Shown: positions 17,047 through 26,321 of the stretch, piece by piece
How positions within the stretch are numbered: the first letter of the stretch is position 1
Layout: every line of letters starts with the position of its first letter
Assembly (NCBI RefSeq): GCF_916618885.1
Contig: NZ_CAKAKH010000001.1
Location: 1,971,005 to 2,035,004 of the forward strand
Source: Marinilactibacillus sp. Marseille-P9653
GTDB taxonomy: Bacteria; Bacillota; Bacilli; Lactobacillales; Carnobacteriaceae_A
Direction of reading: 5' to 3'
DNA: 64,000 nucleotides
Translations under genes and position numbers: made by a program
The notes under the pieces: model-generated
Databases searched by the model: none
The model's input: the letters and a program-made list of their open reading frames with translations, nothing else
Told to the model about the DNA's origin: nothing

Positions 17047-17726
17047 TCAACTTACAAAGTTTTCAACGTCAATGTCTTGAGCTTTCAAGTATATGTCTAA
17101 AGTATATCTTTTAAAAATATAGTACTGTTGATCAACATTGGACTCTTGATTTAGTGCTTCTATATAATACTTGAGATTAGTATCTGTACCATTCAATATA
17201 GTTTTTATCCTTTTCAATTTTCTCTCAAAGTTTGAACAATCTTGTACTCTGTTAATTACTAAATCAGGTCTATTAAGGTCTAGCGTTGATATGAAATTGA
17301 TTACTTCTACATTCTCTGGTTCATCTTCATACATACACGTAAACTTTGGTTCTAAAATTTCTTCTAAATCATCGATATAGGGATTCAAAATTTCTTTTGA
17401 TCCTTTTTTAACGTTACATGTCTGACAACTCCACCCTAAATTCTCCCAATCATAGGCTAAATGGGGGTGCGAACTTTTAGGTTTTATGTGTTCAACATGA
17501 CCATACGTAATGACTTTGACGAATGTATCACAATACATACATTTTCCAAAACTTTCTTCTTTTAGTGCAGCTTTTATTTCTTCATTATTATATTTATTTT
17601 TGAATTTAGGTTTCACTTTAGAAAAGTCATTCCCATTTTTTTATATTCATCCAATAAAAAATCTGTCCATTCTTTCGATTTTCTTGCTAATATACCCGGT
17701 GTAGTTCCTTTTACGATTTTAACCAT
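17047..17726 (-). pseudogene. PtuB-like HNH nuclease (Septu), frameshifted
   Basis: The HNH part is intact: GKCMYCDTFVKVITYGHVEH (first Cys pair and His), then WSCQTCNVKKGSK (second Cys pair), as in the nuclease of Septu and of some retron-linked systems. The family's usual N-terminus (MVKIVKGTTPGILARKSKEW) is encoded from the ATG at 17726 but stops early. One extra A in the A7 run (minus strand, 17636-17642) joins it to the main frame, giving a protein of about 226 residues. The start overlaps the ptuA stop by 8 bases, so the pair was translationally coupled. It is either a real frameshift or a homopolymer error. Confidence 0.7.
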
Positions 17727-18381
17727 TTTTTTCACCTTCATTATTGATACTGAAGACTAAGTCAGATAACAATGATTCAATATTTTCTTTTTTCATATCC
17801 TTTTGTAGCTCTAAAAAATCCTCATTAGATAATTCCATATTTTTATACTTATTTAATATTGAAGCAAATTTATATTCCGCCCATTTAGGTAAATTAGTAG
17901 AAACTCCTAAAACATTGTATAGAACATCTTCATTTGGCATTGTTAAATCATACTGGTAATCCTCAATTTTCTGAACAGTGACCTTTTTATCTTCATTATG
18001 ACTTAAAATATATATATATGATTCTTCTATTGAAGTTACTACTTCCGGACTGTGCGTCGAAATTATAAATTGAACATTTGGAAAAGCTTTACATAAATTA
18101 GGTAATATTTCTCTCTGCATTGAAGGGTGTAAATGATTTTCAATCTCATCAATTACAACAAAGTAATTTCTATCCATAGGAACAGCCACAAACATCTGCC
18201 AAGCAATATCAATAATCGCCCCCATACCACCTGAAAGTGAGTCCAATAAGAAACTTCCTGTTTTCGTTTCAAACATAATTTCTCCGCTTTCTCTATCAAC
18301 AATGATATTTTCGAACCCGATTTCCATAGGTAAAACTTGTCTCAATATTTTAATGAATCTATCCACTTCTTGTTTTAGCAT
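17719..18381 (-). pseudogene. PtuA-like ATPase (Septu), N-terminus missing
   Basis: The C-terminal half of an SMC/OLD-like ATPase. The signature DSLSGGMGAIIDIAW, Walker B YFVVIDEIENHLHPSMQ and the H-loop region FIISTHSPEVV are present. Walker A and the rest of the N-terminal half (roughly 250-300 residues in the family) are absent. No ribosome binding site precedes the first ATG, and an in-frame TAA lies four codons upstream. With the downstream HNH gene this is a Septu (PtuAB) defence system that has been cut off by a deletion and is probably inactive. Confidence 0.72.
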
Positions 18382-18515
18382 TTTTTTATATTTTTATTCT
18401 ACTTGTATTTGGAGTATGTACTTTTAATAGTCGTATTTTCACTTTTGATATATCCCTACTAAATTATTGAGTTAGCCCATCAAATAATAATTATCCCTAC
18501 CCAAATTTCTATTTT

Positions 18516-18555
18516 ATAAAAGCTCGAAACGCATTTTATATACGTTTCGAGCTTT
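18516..18555 (-). terminator. Terminator of the suf operon
   Basis: AGCTCGAAACG and CGTTTCGAGCT form an 11-bp stem followed by TTTTAT on the minus strand, shortly after the sufB stop. Confidence 0.8.
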
Positions 18556-18566
18556 CTATTTAAAAA

Positions 18567-19961
18567 TTACCCCACTGAACCTTCCATCTCATAGCTGATC
18601 AAACGGTTGAGTTCAACAGCGTACTCCATAGGAAGTTCTTTGGTGAAGGGTTCTACGAATCCCATGACGATCATTTCTGTGGCTGTTTCTTCGTTCAAGC
18701 CACGACTCATCAAGTAGTAGAGTTGTTCTTCTGATATTTTGGAAACTTTTGCTTCATGCTCTAATGCGACGTTCGAGTTGTGGATCTCGTTATAAGGGAT
18801 CGTGTCGGATTTCGACTTGTCATCCATGATGATCGTGTCACACTCGATGTGTGAGATCGATCCGCCGGAATTTTTCCCAAACGTTACTTGTCCACGGTAG
18901 TTCACTTCTCCACCATCTTTCGCAATCGATTTAGAAACGATCGAGCTAGATGTGTTTGGAGCGTTATGAATCATTTTCGCACCTGTATCTTGGATCTGAC
19001 CTTCTCCCGCCATTGCGATCGACATTGTCGTACCACGAGCGCCACGTCCGTTCAGATGGATACTTGGGTATTTCATCGTTGTTTTAGCGCCTAGGTTTCC
19101 ATCGATCCATTCAACCGTTGCGCCTTCTGCGGCAGTTGCCCGTTTTGTAACGAGATTATAAACGTTATCTGACCAGTTTTGAATCGTTGTATAACGGCAG
19201 TAAGCATCTTTTTTAACGATGATTTCTACAACGGCAGCGTGTAATGAACTTTCCGAGAATGTTGGAGCCGTACAGCCTTCAACATAATGCACACTTGCGC
19301 CTTCGTCTACAATGATCAGCGTACGTTCAAATTGACCCATGGCTTCATCATTGATACGGAAGTACATTTGTAGTGGCACGTCACAGCGGACGCCTTTTGG
19401 TACATAGATAAAGGTTCCACCCGACCAAGTCGCTGAGTTCAAAGCCGCTAGCTTGTTATCTGTTGGTGGGACAACTGTTCCAAAGTGTTCTTTGAATAGT
19501 TCAGGATATTCTTTTAAAGCTGTATCTGTATCGGTAAAGACGATGCCTAGTTTTTCGTATTCTTCTTTCATGTTATGGTAAACCACTTCAGATTCATACT
19601 GAGCACCAGATCCTGCTAGGAATTGACGCTCTGCTTCTGGAACGCCAAGACGTTCAAAGGTTTCTTTGATTTTGTCTGGTACATCATCCCAGCTACGTTC
19701 TGAACGTTCACTGGATTTACGGTAATACGTGATATTATCAAAATCAACTTCTGATAGATCCGCGCCCCAATTTGGCATTGGACGTTTCAAAAAATGATCA
19801 TAAGATTTCAAACGGTAATCCAGCATCCATTGTGGCTCTTCTTTACGAGCTGAAATATCTCGGATAATGCCTTCTGTCAGTCCTTTACCAGTATCGTAAA
19901 TCGACTCGACATCATCGTGGAATCCGTATTGGTATTCGCTTTTTTCTGGTACATCGACCAT
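18567..19961 (-). CDS. sufB: Fe-S cluster scaffold subunit SufB
   Basis: SufB (464 aa) is the scaffold subunit of the SufBCD complex that builds Fe-S clusters in the cytosol. The N-terminal helical part ([20 protein letters not shown]) and the right-handed beta-helix core ([59 protein letters not shown]) are typical. It is the last gene of a sufCDSUB operon, the usual Firmicutes order, 40 bases after sufU. GAGAGGGG precedes the ATG. Confidence 0.96.
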   Translation of the reverse strand: MVDVPEKSEYQYGFHDDVESIYDTGKGLTEGIIRDISARKEEPQWMLDYRLKSYDHFLKRPMPNWGADLSEVDFDNITYYRKSSERSERSWDDVPDKIKETFERLGVPEAERQFLAGSGAQYESEVVYHNMKEEYEKLGIVFTDTDTALKEYPELFKEHFGTVVPPTDNKLAALNSATWSGGTFIYVPKGVRCDVPLQMYFRINDEAMGQFERTLIIVDEGASVHYVEGCTAPTFSESSLHAAVVEIIVKKDAYCRYTTIQNWSDNVYNLVTKRATAAEGATVEWIDGNLGAKTTMKYPSIHLNGRGARGTTMSIAMAGEGQIQDTGAKMIHNAPNTSSSIVSKSIAKDGGEVNYRGQVTFGKNSGGSISHIECDTIIMDDKSKSDTIPYNEIHNSNVALEHEAKVSKISEEQLYYLMSRGLNEETATEMIVMGFVEPFTKELPMEYAVELNRLISYEMEGSVG

Positions 19962-20001
19962 GTTTGCGTGCCCCTCTCGTGAGTGTGTTGCTCGTTGGTT
20001 T

Positions 20002-20478
20002 CTAGTCTGTTATGTCTTCATGTCTGAGTTGTCCGTCTACTCCGGTACCCTGGTTCGCCAAGGCTTTTTCCAATGCTTTCCAAGAAAGTGTGGCGCATTT
20101 GATACGGGCTGGAAATTTTGAAACACCTGACAACATCATAGCGTCGCCTAAGGCGTTTTGGTCTTCCGTTTCGTTACCCTGAACCACTTGGGAAAATTCT
20201 TTTGAAAGATTCAAGGCGTCTTCGATCGGTTTCCCAATGATCGCATCCGTCATCATGCTGGCACTGGCCATAGAAATCGTACAGCCACTACCATCGAATC
20301 TGACGTCTTTTACAAGTCCGTCTTGTACATTCAGTTGCACTTGGATGACGTCCCCACAAGTCGGGTTTCTTAACTCAATCTGTGTGGTACTTTCATCCAG
20401 TGTACCGCGACGTCTTGGAGACTGCGAGTGTTCCAGGATAACCGCTCTATATAGTTGGTCTAGTTTAGTTAAGGCCAT
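20002..20478 (-). CDS. sufU: Zinc-dependent sulfur transfer protein SufU
   Basis: A 158-residue IscU-like protein. The three zinc/sulfur Cys lie in [20 protein letters not shown] and [10 protein letters not shown]. In Firmicutes SufU accepts persulfide from SufS and passes it to SufB. The insertion between the second and third Cys that distinguishes SufU from IscU is present. The start overlaps the end of sufS by 14 bases, so the two are coupled. Confidence 0.95.
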   Translation of the reverse strand: MALTKLDQLYRAVILEHSQSPRRRGTLDESTTQIELRNPTCGDVIQVQLNVQDGLVKDVRFDGSGCTISMASASMMTDAIIGKPIEDALNLSKEFSQVVQGNETEDQNALGDAMMLSGVSKFPARIKCATLSWKALEKALANQGTGVDGQLRHEDITD

Positions 20479-21703
20479 CTAAGAAAAACTCCTTTGTAGC
20501 GAGAATCGCTTCTACAAATTTATCGGCATCGGCTTTCTTGTTATAAATATAAAAGCTGGCTCTAGCCGTTGCAGGCTGATTCAGATACGTCATCAGTGGC
20601 TGAGCACAATGGTGCCCAGCTCTGACCGCGACGCCTTCCATATCCATCGCTGTCGCTACATCATGTGGATGGACGCCATCGATATTGAATGATATCACAC
20701 CCGTTCTGAATCTCAAATCTTCTGGACCGAAAATCGTTAGTCCTTCGATTTTTTTCAGTTTTGGCATCACGTATTCAACCAGTTCGCGTTCGTGTTGAAC
20801 GATGTTTTTCATCCCGATTCTTTCCAGATACTGAACGGCTGCTGCTAAACCGATCGCTCCAGCAATATTTGGTGTCCCTGCCTCGAATTTCCAAGGCAGT
20901 TCTTTCCAAGTACTGTCTTGTTCTTCCACGAAATCGATCATCTCGCCACCGAACTCGATGGGTTCCATCTGTTCCAAGAGTGCCCGTTTTCCGTAAAGCA
21001 CGCCGATCCCAGTTGGTCCAAGCATCTTGTGTCCGCTAAACGCATAGAAATCCGCGTGGAGCGCTTGTACGTCTACCGGCATATGTGGAACTGCTTGGGC
21101 ACCATCAACGACTAGATAGCCGTTTTTCTCATGTACCCAGTCGGCGATCTGACGAATCGGATTCACCACACCCAGTACATTGGATACGTGCGTTAAAGAA
21201 ACGATTTTTGTTTTAGTTGTGAGTTTTTTTTGGAAATCATCCAGATCAAGCTGACCATCTTCTGTCAGTTCGACATACACCAGTTTCGCTTTTTTCTTTT
21301 TCGCTAACTGTTGCCAAGGAATGATATTGGAGTGGTGTTCCATATAAGAGATCAAGATCTCATCTCCGGCCTCCACCACAACTTCTCCAAAGCTTTTGGC
21401 AACCCAATTCAGTGACGTTGTGGTTCCGCGAGTCAAAAGCACTTCTGCCGTTTCAGCGGCGTTGACGAAGTTACGAATGACTTCACGGGACCCTTCATAC
21501 TGACTGGTTGCTCGTTCTGCCAAAGTATGCACACCGCGGTGAACATTCGCATTTGACGTATGGTAATAGGTTTCGACCGCATTCAGTACGGTCTGAGGTT
21601 TTTGAGTTGTCGCTGCATTGTCCAGATAAACCAGTGGTTCATCGTTAATGACCTGGTTTAAAATGGGAAAATCCTGTTTTAATCGGTCAAACGAAACGGT
21701 CAT
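20465..21703 (-). CDS. sufS: Cysteine desulfurase SufS
   Basis: A class II PLP-dependent cysteine desulfurase of 412 residues. The PLP lysine is in AFSGHKMLGPTGIG and the persulfide Cys in RAGHHCAQPLM. Further motifs are LDNAATTQKP near the N-terminus and VDGAQAVPHM. It frees sulfur from cysteine for the SufBCD scaffold through SufU. It overlaps sufD by 4 bases (ATGA-type coupling) and sufU by 14 bases. Confidence 0.96.
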   Translation of the reverse strand: MTVSFDRLKQDFPILNQVINDEPLVYLDNAATTQKPQTVLNAVETYYHTSNANVHRGVHTLAERATSQYEGSREVIRNFVNAAETAEVLLTRGTTTSLNWVAKSFGEVVVEAGDEILISYMEHHSNIIPWQQLAKKKKAKLVYVELTEDGQLDLDDFQKKLTTKTKIVSLTHVSNVLGVVNPIRQIADWVHEKNGYLVVDGAQAVPHMPVDVQALHADFYAFSGHKMLGPTGIGVLYGKRALLEQMEPIEFGGEMIDFVEEQDSTWKELPWKFEAGTPNIAGAIGLAAAVQYLERIGMKNIVQHERELVEYVMPKLKKIEGLTIFGPEDLRFRTGVISFNIDGVHPHDVATAMDMEGVAVRAGHHCAQPLMTYLNQPATARASFYIYNKKADADKFVEAILATKEFFLDGLN

Positions 21704-22998
21704 CTAGAAGTCAACTTCCTCTCAATGGTTTCAACTAGTTCATCACGAATCGATTTCAAAGGAATCGCTGAGATTACAGATCCTAAGAATCCTCGAATCA
21801 CTAAGCGTTCGGCTTCTGTTTTTTCAATCCCACGACTCATGAGATAATACATTTCTTCTGGGTCCACTCGACCAACAGAAGCGGCGTGTCCAGCGGTTAC
21901 TTCATTTTCATCGATCAATAGAATCGGGTTGGCATCTCCACGGGCTTTATCAGATAACATTAATACACGAGACTCTTGTTGTGCATCTGATCCTTTAGCG
22001 CCTTTGATGATATGGCCGATTCCGTTGAACGTCAGTGTAGCACGATCAAGGATAACGCCGTGTTGATAAATATTTCCAACAGTGCTTTTACCATAACTGA
22101 CAACATTTGAATCGATGACTTGTGTTTGTTTACCGCTACTGATTCCAACAGCTTTCAAATCAGAACTAGATCCGTCCCCAACTAGGTTCGTATCCAAGTC
22201 CGCAATTGTACTACCGTTGTTCATAACCCCAATTGCCCAATCAATTGAAGCATCACGGAAAGTATGTCCAGCACGGTTAAAGTAAGTGGTCGTATTTTCG
22301 CCTAGCTGATCAACAGCAGAAAATTTCACTTGTGCACCTTGTTTTGCGACAACTTCCACTAAGATGTTGGCTGCATTCTTTTCCTGACCAGCAGTAAAGA
22401 AACGCTCCACATAGTTGAAGCTGGAATTTACGTCCGCATAAACCAGTACATGTTTGATAAAGCTGTCTTCTACTAAACTGTTTTGAATAAAGATTGCTTC
22501 TAGCGGTTCGTCTACGACAACGTTTTTTGGCACATATAAGAATAGTCCTGAGTTCATAAAAGCTGCATGGAAAGCAGAGATTTTGTTCTTCTGTGGTTTC
22601 ACTGCAATTTGCATATACGCTTCTTGTACCAATTCAGAATGCTCTTTTAAAGCTGTCTGAATATCGGTAAAGATGACGCCTTTTTCTTTCAGTGATTCTG
22701 GTAAAGTTTCAATAAGCGTATCATTACCGGCTTGAACGACGCGCGCTGCATCGGCTTTGTCTTCCATAAACTGAGTAATATCAACTGACTTCGCTGCTGG
22801 TGCGCCTGTTAGGTTTGGCACCTGAAACAGTGGCCAGCGGTTATAGCGTAGTCGTTCGATAATTGGTAGGTCCAGTTTTTCGATACTGTTCAGCGCTTCT
22901 AGACGCAACTGAAGCATCCATTCTGGTTCTCCGAGTCCTGTCGAGAAGGCCGTTAGAGCGTCAGCATAATCTACGTACTGCTTTTCTTTTGTTACCAT
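21700..22998 (-). CDS. sufD: Fe-S assembly protein SufD
   Basis: A 432-residue paralog of SufB that pairs with it on the SufC ATPases. Characteristic segments are SGLFLYVPKNVVVDEPLEAI, VIDSNVVSYGKSTVGNIYQH and VTAGHAASVGRVDPEEMYYL near the C-terminus. It lies 20 bases after sufC. Confidence 0.95.
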   Translation of the reverse strand: MVTKEKQYVDYADALTAFSTGLGEPEWMLQLRLEALNSIEKLDLPIIERLRYNRWPLFQVPNLTGAPAAKSVDITQFMEDKADAARVVQAGNDTLIETLPESLKEKGVIFTDIQTALKEHSELVQEAYMQIAVKPQKNKISAFHAAFMNSGLFLYVPKNVVVDEPLEAIFIQNSLVEDSFIKHVLVYADVNSSFNYVERFFTAGQEKNAANILVEVVAKQGAQVKFSAVDQLGENTTTYFNRAGHTFRDASIDWAIGVMNNGSTIADLDTNLVGDGSSSDLKAVGISSGKQTQVIDSNVVSYGKSTVGNIYQHGVILDRATLTFNGIGHIIKGAKGSDAQQESRVLMLSDKARGDANPILLIDENEVTAGHAASVGRVDPEEMYYLMSRGIEKTEAERLVIRGFLGSVISAIPLKSIRDELVETIERKLTSR

Positions 22999-23018
22999 AG
23001 GTTTTGCCTCCTCTTTTT

Positions 23019-23795
23019 TTATTCGTGTTCTTCTTCTTTGTATTCAATACCTAGTTCTTCCATCAAACCTTTGTATCCTTCAGCTTCCAGTTTGTGCGCT
23101 AATTCTGCGCCACCGGTTTTAACAACACGGCCATCCATCATAATGTGAACAACATCCGGAGTGATGTAGTTCAAAAGTCTTTGGTAGTGAGTGATGATCA
23201 GTGACCCAAAGTTCTCGCCACGCATTTCGTTCACGCCTTTCGAAACCACTTGTAAGGCATCAATATCAAGACCTGAATCGATCTCATCTAAAATCGCAAA
23301 AGTCGGTTCGATCATCAGTAACTGTAAGATCTCGTTACGTTTCTTTTCTCCACCTGAGAAACCTTCGTTCAAGTAACGTTCAGCCATTTCTTCAGACATA
23401 TCGAGTAAGGCCATTTTTTCATCCAGTTTGTTGATGAATTCCATAACACCCATTTTGTTGTCTTCATCACGGCGAGAGTTGATCGCTGCACGCATAAATT
23501 CTGCATTTGTGATCCCAGCAATTTCACTTGGATATTGAACGGCTAAGAATAGACCCGCACGTGCACGCTCATCTACTTCTAGTTCCAATACGTTTTCTCC
23601 GTCAAGAAGGACTTCTCCTTCTGTAACTTCGTAACTTGGGTGGCCCATGATTGCAGCGGACAAAGTTGATTTACCTGTTCCGTTGGGTCCCATGATGGCA
23701 TGGATTTCTCCTGTCTGCATTTTTAAATTAACGCCTTTTAAAATTTCTTTATCTTCAATGGATACATGTAGGTTCTTGATTTCTAATACTGCCAT
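23019..23795 (-). CDS. sufC: Fe-S assembly ATPase SufC
   Basis: A 258-residue ABC-type ATPase without membrane domain. Walker A is GPNGTGKST, the signature FSGGEKKRNEI, and Walker B FAILDEIDSGLDIDALQVV; the last two are diagnostic for SufC. It drives conformational change of SufB-SufD. It is the first gene of the operon, with GGAAGGTACATA upstream of its ATG. Confidence 0.96.
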   Translation of the reverse strand: MAVLEIKNLHVSIEDKEILKGVNLKMQTGEIHAIMGPNGTGKSTLSAAIMGHPSYEVTEGEVLLDGENVLELEVDERARAGLFLAVQYPSEIAGITNAEFMRAAINSRRDEDNKMGVMEFINKLDEKMALLDMSEEMAERYLNEGFSGGEKKRNEILQLLMIEPTFAILDEIDSGLDIDALQVVSKGVNEMRGENFGSLIITHYQRLLNYITPDVVHIMMDGRVVKTGGAELAHKLEAEGYKGLMEELGIEYKEEEHE

Positions 23796-24080
23796 TATGT
23801 ACCTTCCTTTTCTCTGGGATTTTTTTAGCTACGCACGTTAAAATCTTTATGCGTATACTCTATCATTTTAGTTTAAGTGAGAACGTTTATCAAGGTCTAA
23901 AAGAGCCCACTGACAGCTTGAAAGTCTATAAAACCACTGATACCAACCTTTTCAGATTGTAAAAATTATTATCTAGGAAATAATCTAAAACAGTCTGTAT
24001 TTTATCATTTTGTTCAATCTCTGCGTGAACTGTTTTATATGAACTTAGTGAATTGACTATTCCTAAAGTGAGTAGAATTG
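23796..24080. other. Divergent intergenic region, suf promoter side
   Basis: This gap lies between sufC (leftward) and the antiporter leader (rightward). It should carry the suf promoter; GAGTATACGC near 23850 on the minus strand is a possible -10 region. I see no gene. Confidence 0.45.
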
Positions 24081-24089
24081 TGCTATACT
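24081..24089 (+). promoter_or_regulatory. Extended -10 promoter for antiporter leader RNA
   Basis: TGCTATACT is an extended -10 element (TGn, then TATACT). It lies about 10 bases before the structured leader described next. The -35 region is poor, which is acceptable for an extended -10 promoter. Confidence 0.55.
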
Positions 24090-24097
24090 CTAGTCAA

Positions 24098-24189
24098 ACG
24101 GGAATGAATGTCTCCCAAGGTCTAGCCTAAACCGCTGTAAAGCTGATGACTTCTGTGATGTGTATGCATCCAGGAGTCTCGGCTTTTTT
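24098..24189 (+). promoter_or_regulatory. Putative ion-sensing riboswitch with terminator
   Basis: A compact leader RNA. GGGA-loop-TCCC forms a first stem, and GAA(U)GUC in its loop can pair with GACTTC further on as a pseudoknot. The block CCTAAACCGCT, then AGCTGATGACTTCTG looks conserved. The same AGCTGATGACTTCTG pairs, with one bulged base, with CAGGAGTCTCGGCT, which is followed by seven T: an intrinsic terminator at 24141-24189. Aptamer folding and terminator are therefore mutually exclusive, the design of an ON switch. The sequence reminds me of the Na+-I (DUF1646) class and shares AAACCGCU/AGCUGAUGA with fluoride riboswitches. The downstream antiporter favours a cation ligand. The class is inference. 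Confidence 0.6.
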
Positions 24190-24240
24190 TATGCTTGATT
24201 CGACTGTTTGTCTACTAAACTAGTGAAAAGGACTGATTCT

Positions 24241-25419
24241 ATGTTAACGAGTTTTGCTTTGATTTTTATTTTTGGACTTTTATTGGGTGGTGTGGCTAAG
24301 AAGTTGGCCTTACCTGGACTGATCGGGATGATTTTTGCGGGTGTTTTGATCGGACCACATGCTTTAGATTTACTAGATGATTCTTTGCTTTCGATTTCTT
24401 CTGATTTGAGAAGTATTGCCTTGGTCATTATCTTGACTCGGGCCGGTTTGTCACTCAACGTGACGGAGCTCAAGAAGATCGGCTTACCGGCTCTCTTGAT
24501 GAGTTTTGTTCCGGCCATACTTGAAATCACAGCTATCACCCTCCTCGCGCCACTCTTTTTTGATTTGACTTACATTGAATCGGCTTTGATGGGTTCGGTT
24601 GTAGCGGCTGTGTCTCCTGCGGTTATCGTGCCTTTGATGCTCAAGATTAAAGAATCAGGCTATGGTCAAAAAAGAGGGATTCCACAACTCGTGCTTGCGA
24701 GTGCTTCTTTGGATGATATTTTTGTGATCGTCTTGTTTTCTTCTTTCTTGTCTGTGGCAACTGGTGGGGCGGTCACCGCTCGTCATTTTCTGACGATTCC
24801 CGTTTCAATCGTTTTAGGCAGTCTTTTGGGTGTCGCTACTGGACTGTTTCTTGGACAATTATTTAAAAGGATTCAGTTGAATCCGCTGATCAAAGTGCTG
24901 ATCACCTTGAGTGTGTCTTTCTTGCTACTGGCATTAGAAGGTATTTTAGAAAGCAAGGTGGCTTTGTCTGGCTTACTGGCGATCATGAGTATGGGGATCG
25001 TTTTGAATCAGTTGTATCCAAACGTCTCTGCTCAGTTATCGAAAACCTATTCCGGTCTCTGGGTCGGCGCGGAGATTTTGTTGTTTGTGCTGGTCGGTAC
25101 GACGGTTGATTTACGTTATGCGCTGACGGCTGGGCTGGCTGCGATCGTTATGGTTCTTGCTGCATTGGTGTTCAGAATGCTTGGGGTATGGATCAGCTTA
25201 ACGCCTTCTCAGTTAACGAAAAAAGAAACACTCTTTACGATGATTGCTTATACGCCAAAAGCGACGGTTCAGGCAGCGATTGGTGGTGTCCCGTTAGCGA
25301 TGGAGTTAGCTAGTGGCGAACTGATTGCGACGGTCGCGGTATTGTCGATTTTGATCACGGCTCCCATTGGTGCTTTTGCGATTGAACAGACTTATAAAAC
25401 GTTGCTAGACGAACGCTAA
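24241..25419 (+). CDS. Cation:proton antiporter
   Basis: A 392-residue membrane protein of the monovalent cation:proton antiporter superfamily, with about 12 hydrophobic helices (FALIFIFGLLLGGVAKKLAL at the N-terminus). Residues LASASLDDIFVIVLF contain the paired Asp expected in the ion-binding helix. It has no C-terminal nucleotide-binding (TrkA-N) domain. The start ATG at 24241 has AAAAGGA eight bases upstream; an upstream TTG in frame (24208) lacks a site. It probably exports Na+ (or K+) in exchange for H+ at the cytoplasmic membrane, under control of the riboswitch-like leader. Confidence 0.85.
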   Translation: MLTSFALIFIFGLLLGGVAKKLALPGLIGMIFAGVLIGPHALDLLDDSLLSISSDLRSIALVIILTRAGLSLNVTELKKIGLPALLMSFVPAILEITAITLLAPLFFDLTYIESALMGSVVAAVSPAVIVPLMLKIKESGYGQKRGIPQLVLASASLDDIFVIVLFSSFLSVATGGAVTARHFLTIPVSIVLGSLLGVATGLFLGQLFKRIQLNPLIKVLITLSVSFLLLALEGILESKVALSGLLAIMSMGIVLNQLYPNVSAQLSKTYSGLWVGAEILLFVLVGTTVDLRYALTAGLAAIVMVLAALVFRMLGVWISLTPSQLTKKETLFTMIAYTPKATVQAAIGGVPLAMELASGELIATVAVLSILITAPIGAFAIEQTYKTLLDER

Positions 25420-25520
25420 TTTGTTTCAGGATTTAGACAAAGTTTTTTGTGCACGGAAACGACGATACGGTATACTGATAGAGACCTGAATCCAACAGGT
25501 GTTTGAAAGGATGATGTACG

Positions 25521-26261
25521 ATGAAACCCGTTATTGGAATCCCTGGAAATATTTTGACAAACTTTAGTCCTCGGTATAACAGCTTACCGATCACTTATAC
25601 ACCGCAAGGATTCGTGGAAGGCTTACACGCTGCCGGCGCACTGCCTGTCGTGTTCCCGATCTCCAGCGAAGAAAATGCAAAACAATATGTGAAAAGTGTG
25701 GATGCAATCGTTTTGGCTGGTGGTCAAGATGTCTCTCCGCTGACTTACGGCGAAGAGCCTCATTTAAAATTACAAGACACCAGCCTTGAACGTGACAAGT
25801 TTGAGATGGCCGTCATCAAAGAAGCGTGGGCAGAAAATAAACCCGTCTTAGCCATCTGCCGCGGTCTACAGATCTTTAACGTGGCGTTCGGGGGAACCTT
25901 ATACCAAGATGTCTCCCTTTATCCAGAACTGGGCTTGCAGCATGTTCAAGAGTCTACTCCTGAAACAGCCGCACACACGGTAACCCTTGAAGAAGATTCC
26001 TGGCTTGGTCAATTATATGGTAAAAAAGCCAGTGTGAATTCTTATCACCATCAAGCTATTAAAAAATTGGCAGACGGTTTACGTCCTGTTGGCTGGTCGC
26101 ATGATGGACTGGTCGAAGCTTTTGAGAGTAGTGATGATAAGCACATTACGGTTGGCGTTCAGTGGCATCCGGAACTTATGATCCATAACAACGACGCTGC
26201 CCAAGGCTTATTCGATGCCTATGTCAAAACGGTAATCGACTGGAAAAACAAACAAGATTAA
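25521..26261 (+). CDS. Class I glutamine amidotransferase-like hydrolase (peptidase C26)
   Basis: A 246-residue PuuD-like gamma-glutamyl hydrolase. The nucleophile elbow is LAICRGLQIFNVAFGG (Cys) and the His/Glu pair is in VQWHPEL. GGQDVSPLTYGEEP is the usual substrate-side loop. Family members split gamma-glutamyl-GABA or similar conjugates in the cytosol; the substrate here is not determined. It has its own promoter: TTGTGC and TATACT with an 18-base spacer just upstream, and GAAAGGATG before the start. Confidence 0.88.
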   Translation: MKPVIGIPGNILTNFSPRYNSLPITYTPQGFVEGLHAAGALPVVFPISSEENAKQYVKSVDAIVLAGGQDVSPLTYGEEPHLKLQDTSLERDKFEMAVIKEAWAENKPVLAICRGLQIFNVAFGGTLYQDVSLYPELGLQHVQESTPETAAHTVTLEEDSWLGQLYGKKASVNSYHHQAIKKLADGLRPVGWSHDGLVEAFESSDDKHITVGVQWHPELMIHNNDAAQGLFDAYVKTVIDWKNKQD

Positions 26262-26265
26262 ATTC

Positions 26266-26306
26266 AAAAAACGAAGTAGCGACGATTATAGTCACTACTT
26301 CGTTTT
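26266..26306 (+). terminator. Bidirectional terminator
   Basis: CGAAGTAGCGAC and GTCACTACTTCG pair closely, with A and T runs on the flanks. It serves the rightward amidotransferase and the leftward GNAT gene. Confidence 0.8.
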
Positions 26307-26321
26307 TATTATTTAAGAAGA

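Noticed and set aside
24098-24189. yybP-ykoY manganese or M-box magnesium riboswitch
   Set aside because: The hallmark sequences of those classes are absent; the downstream gene and conserved block fit an Na+-I or fluoride-like class better.
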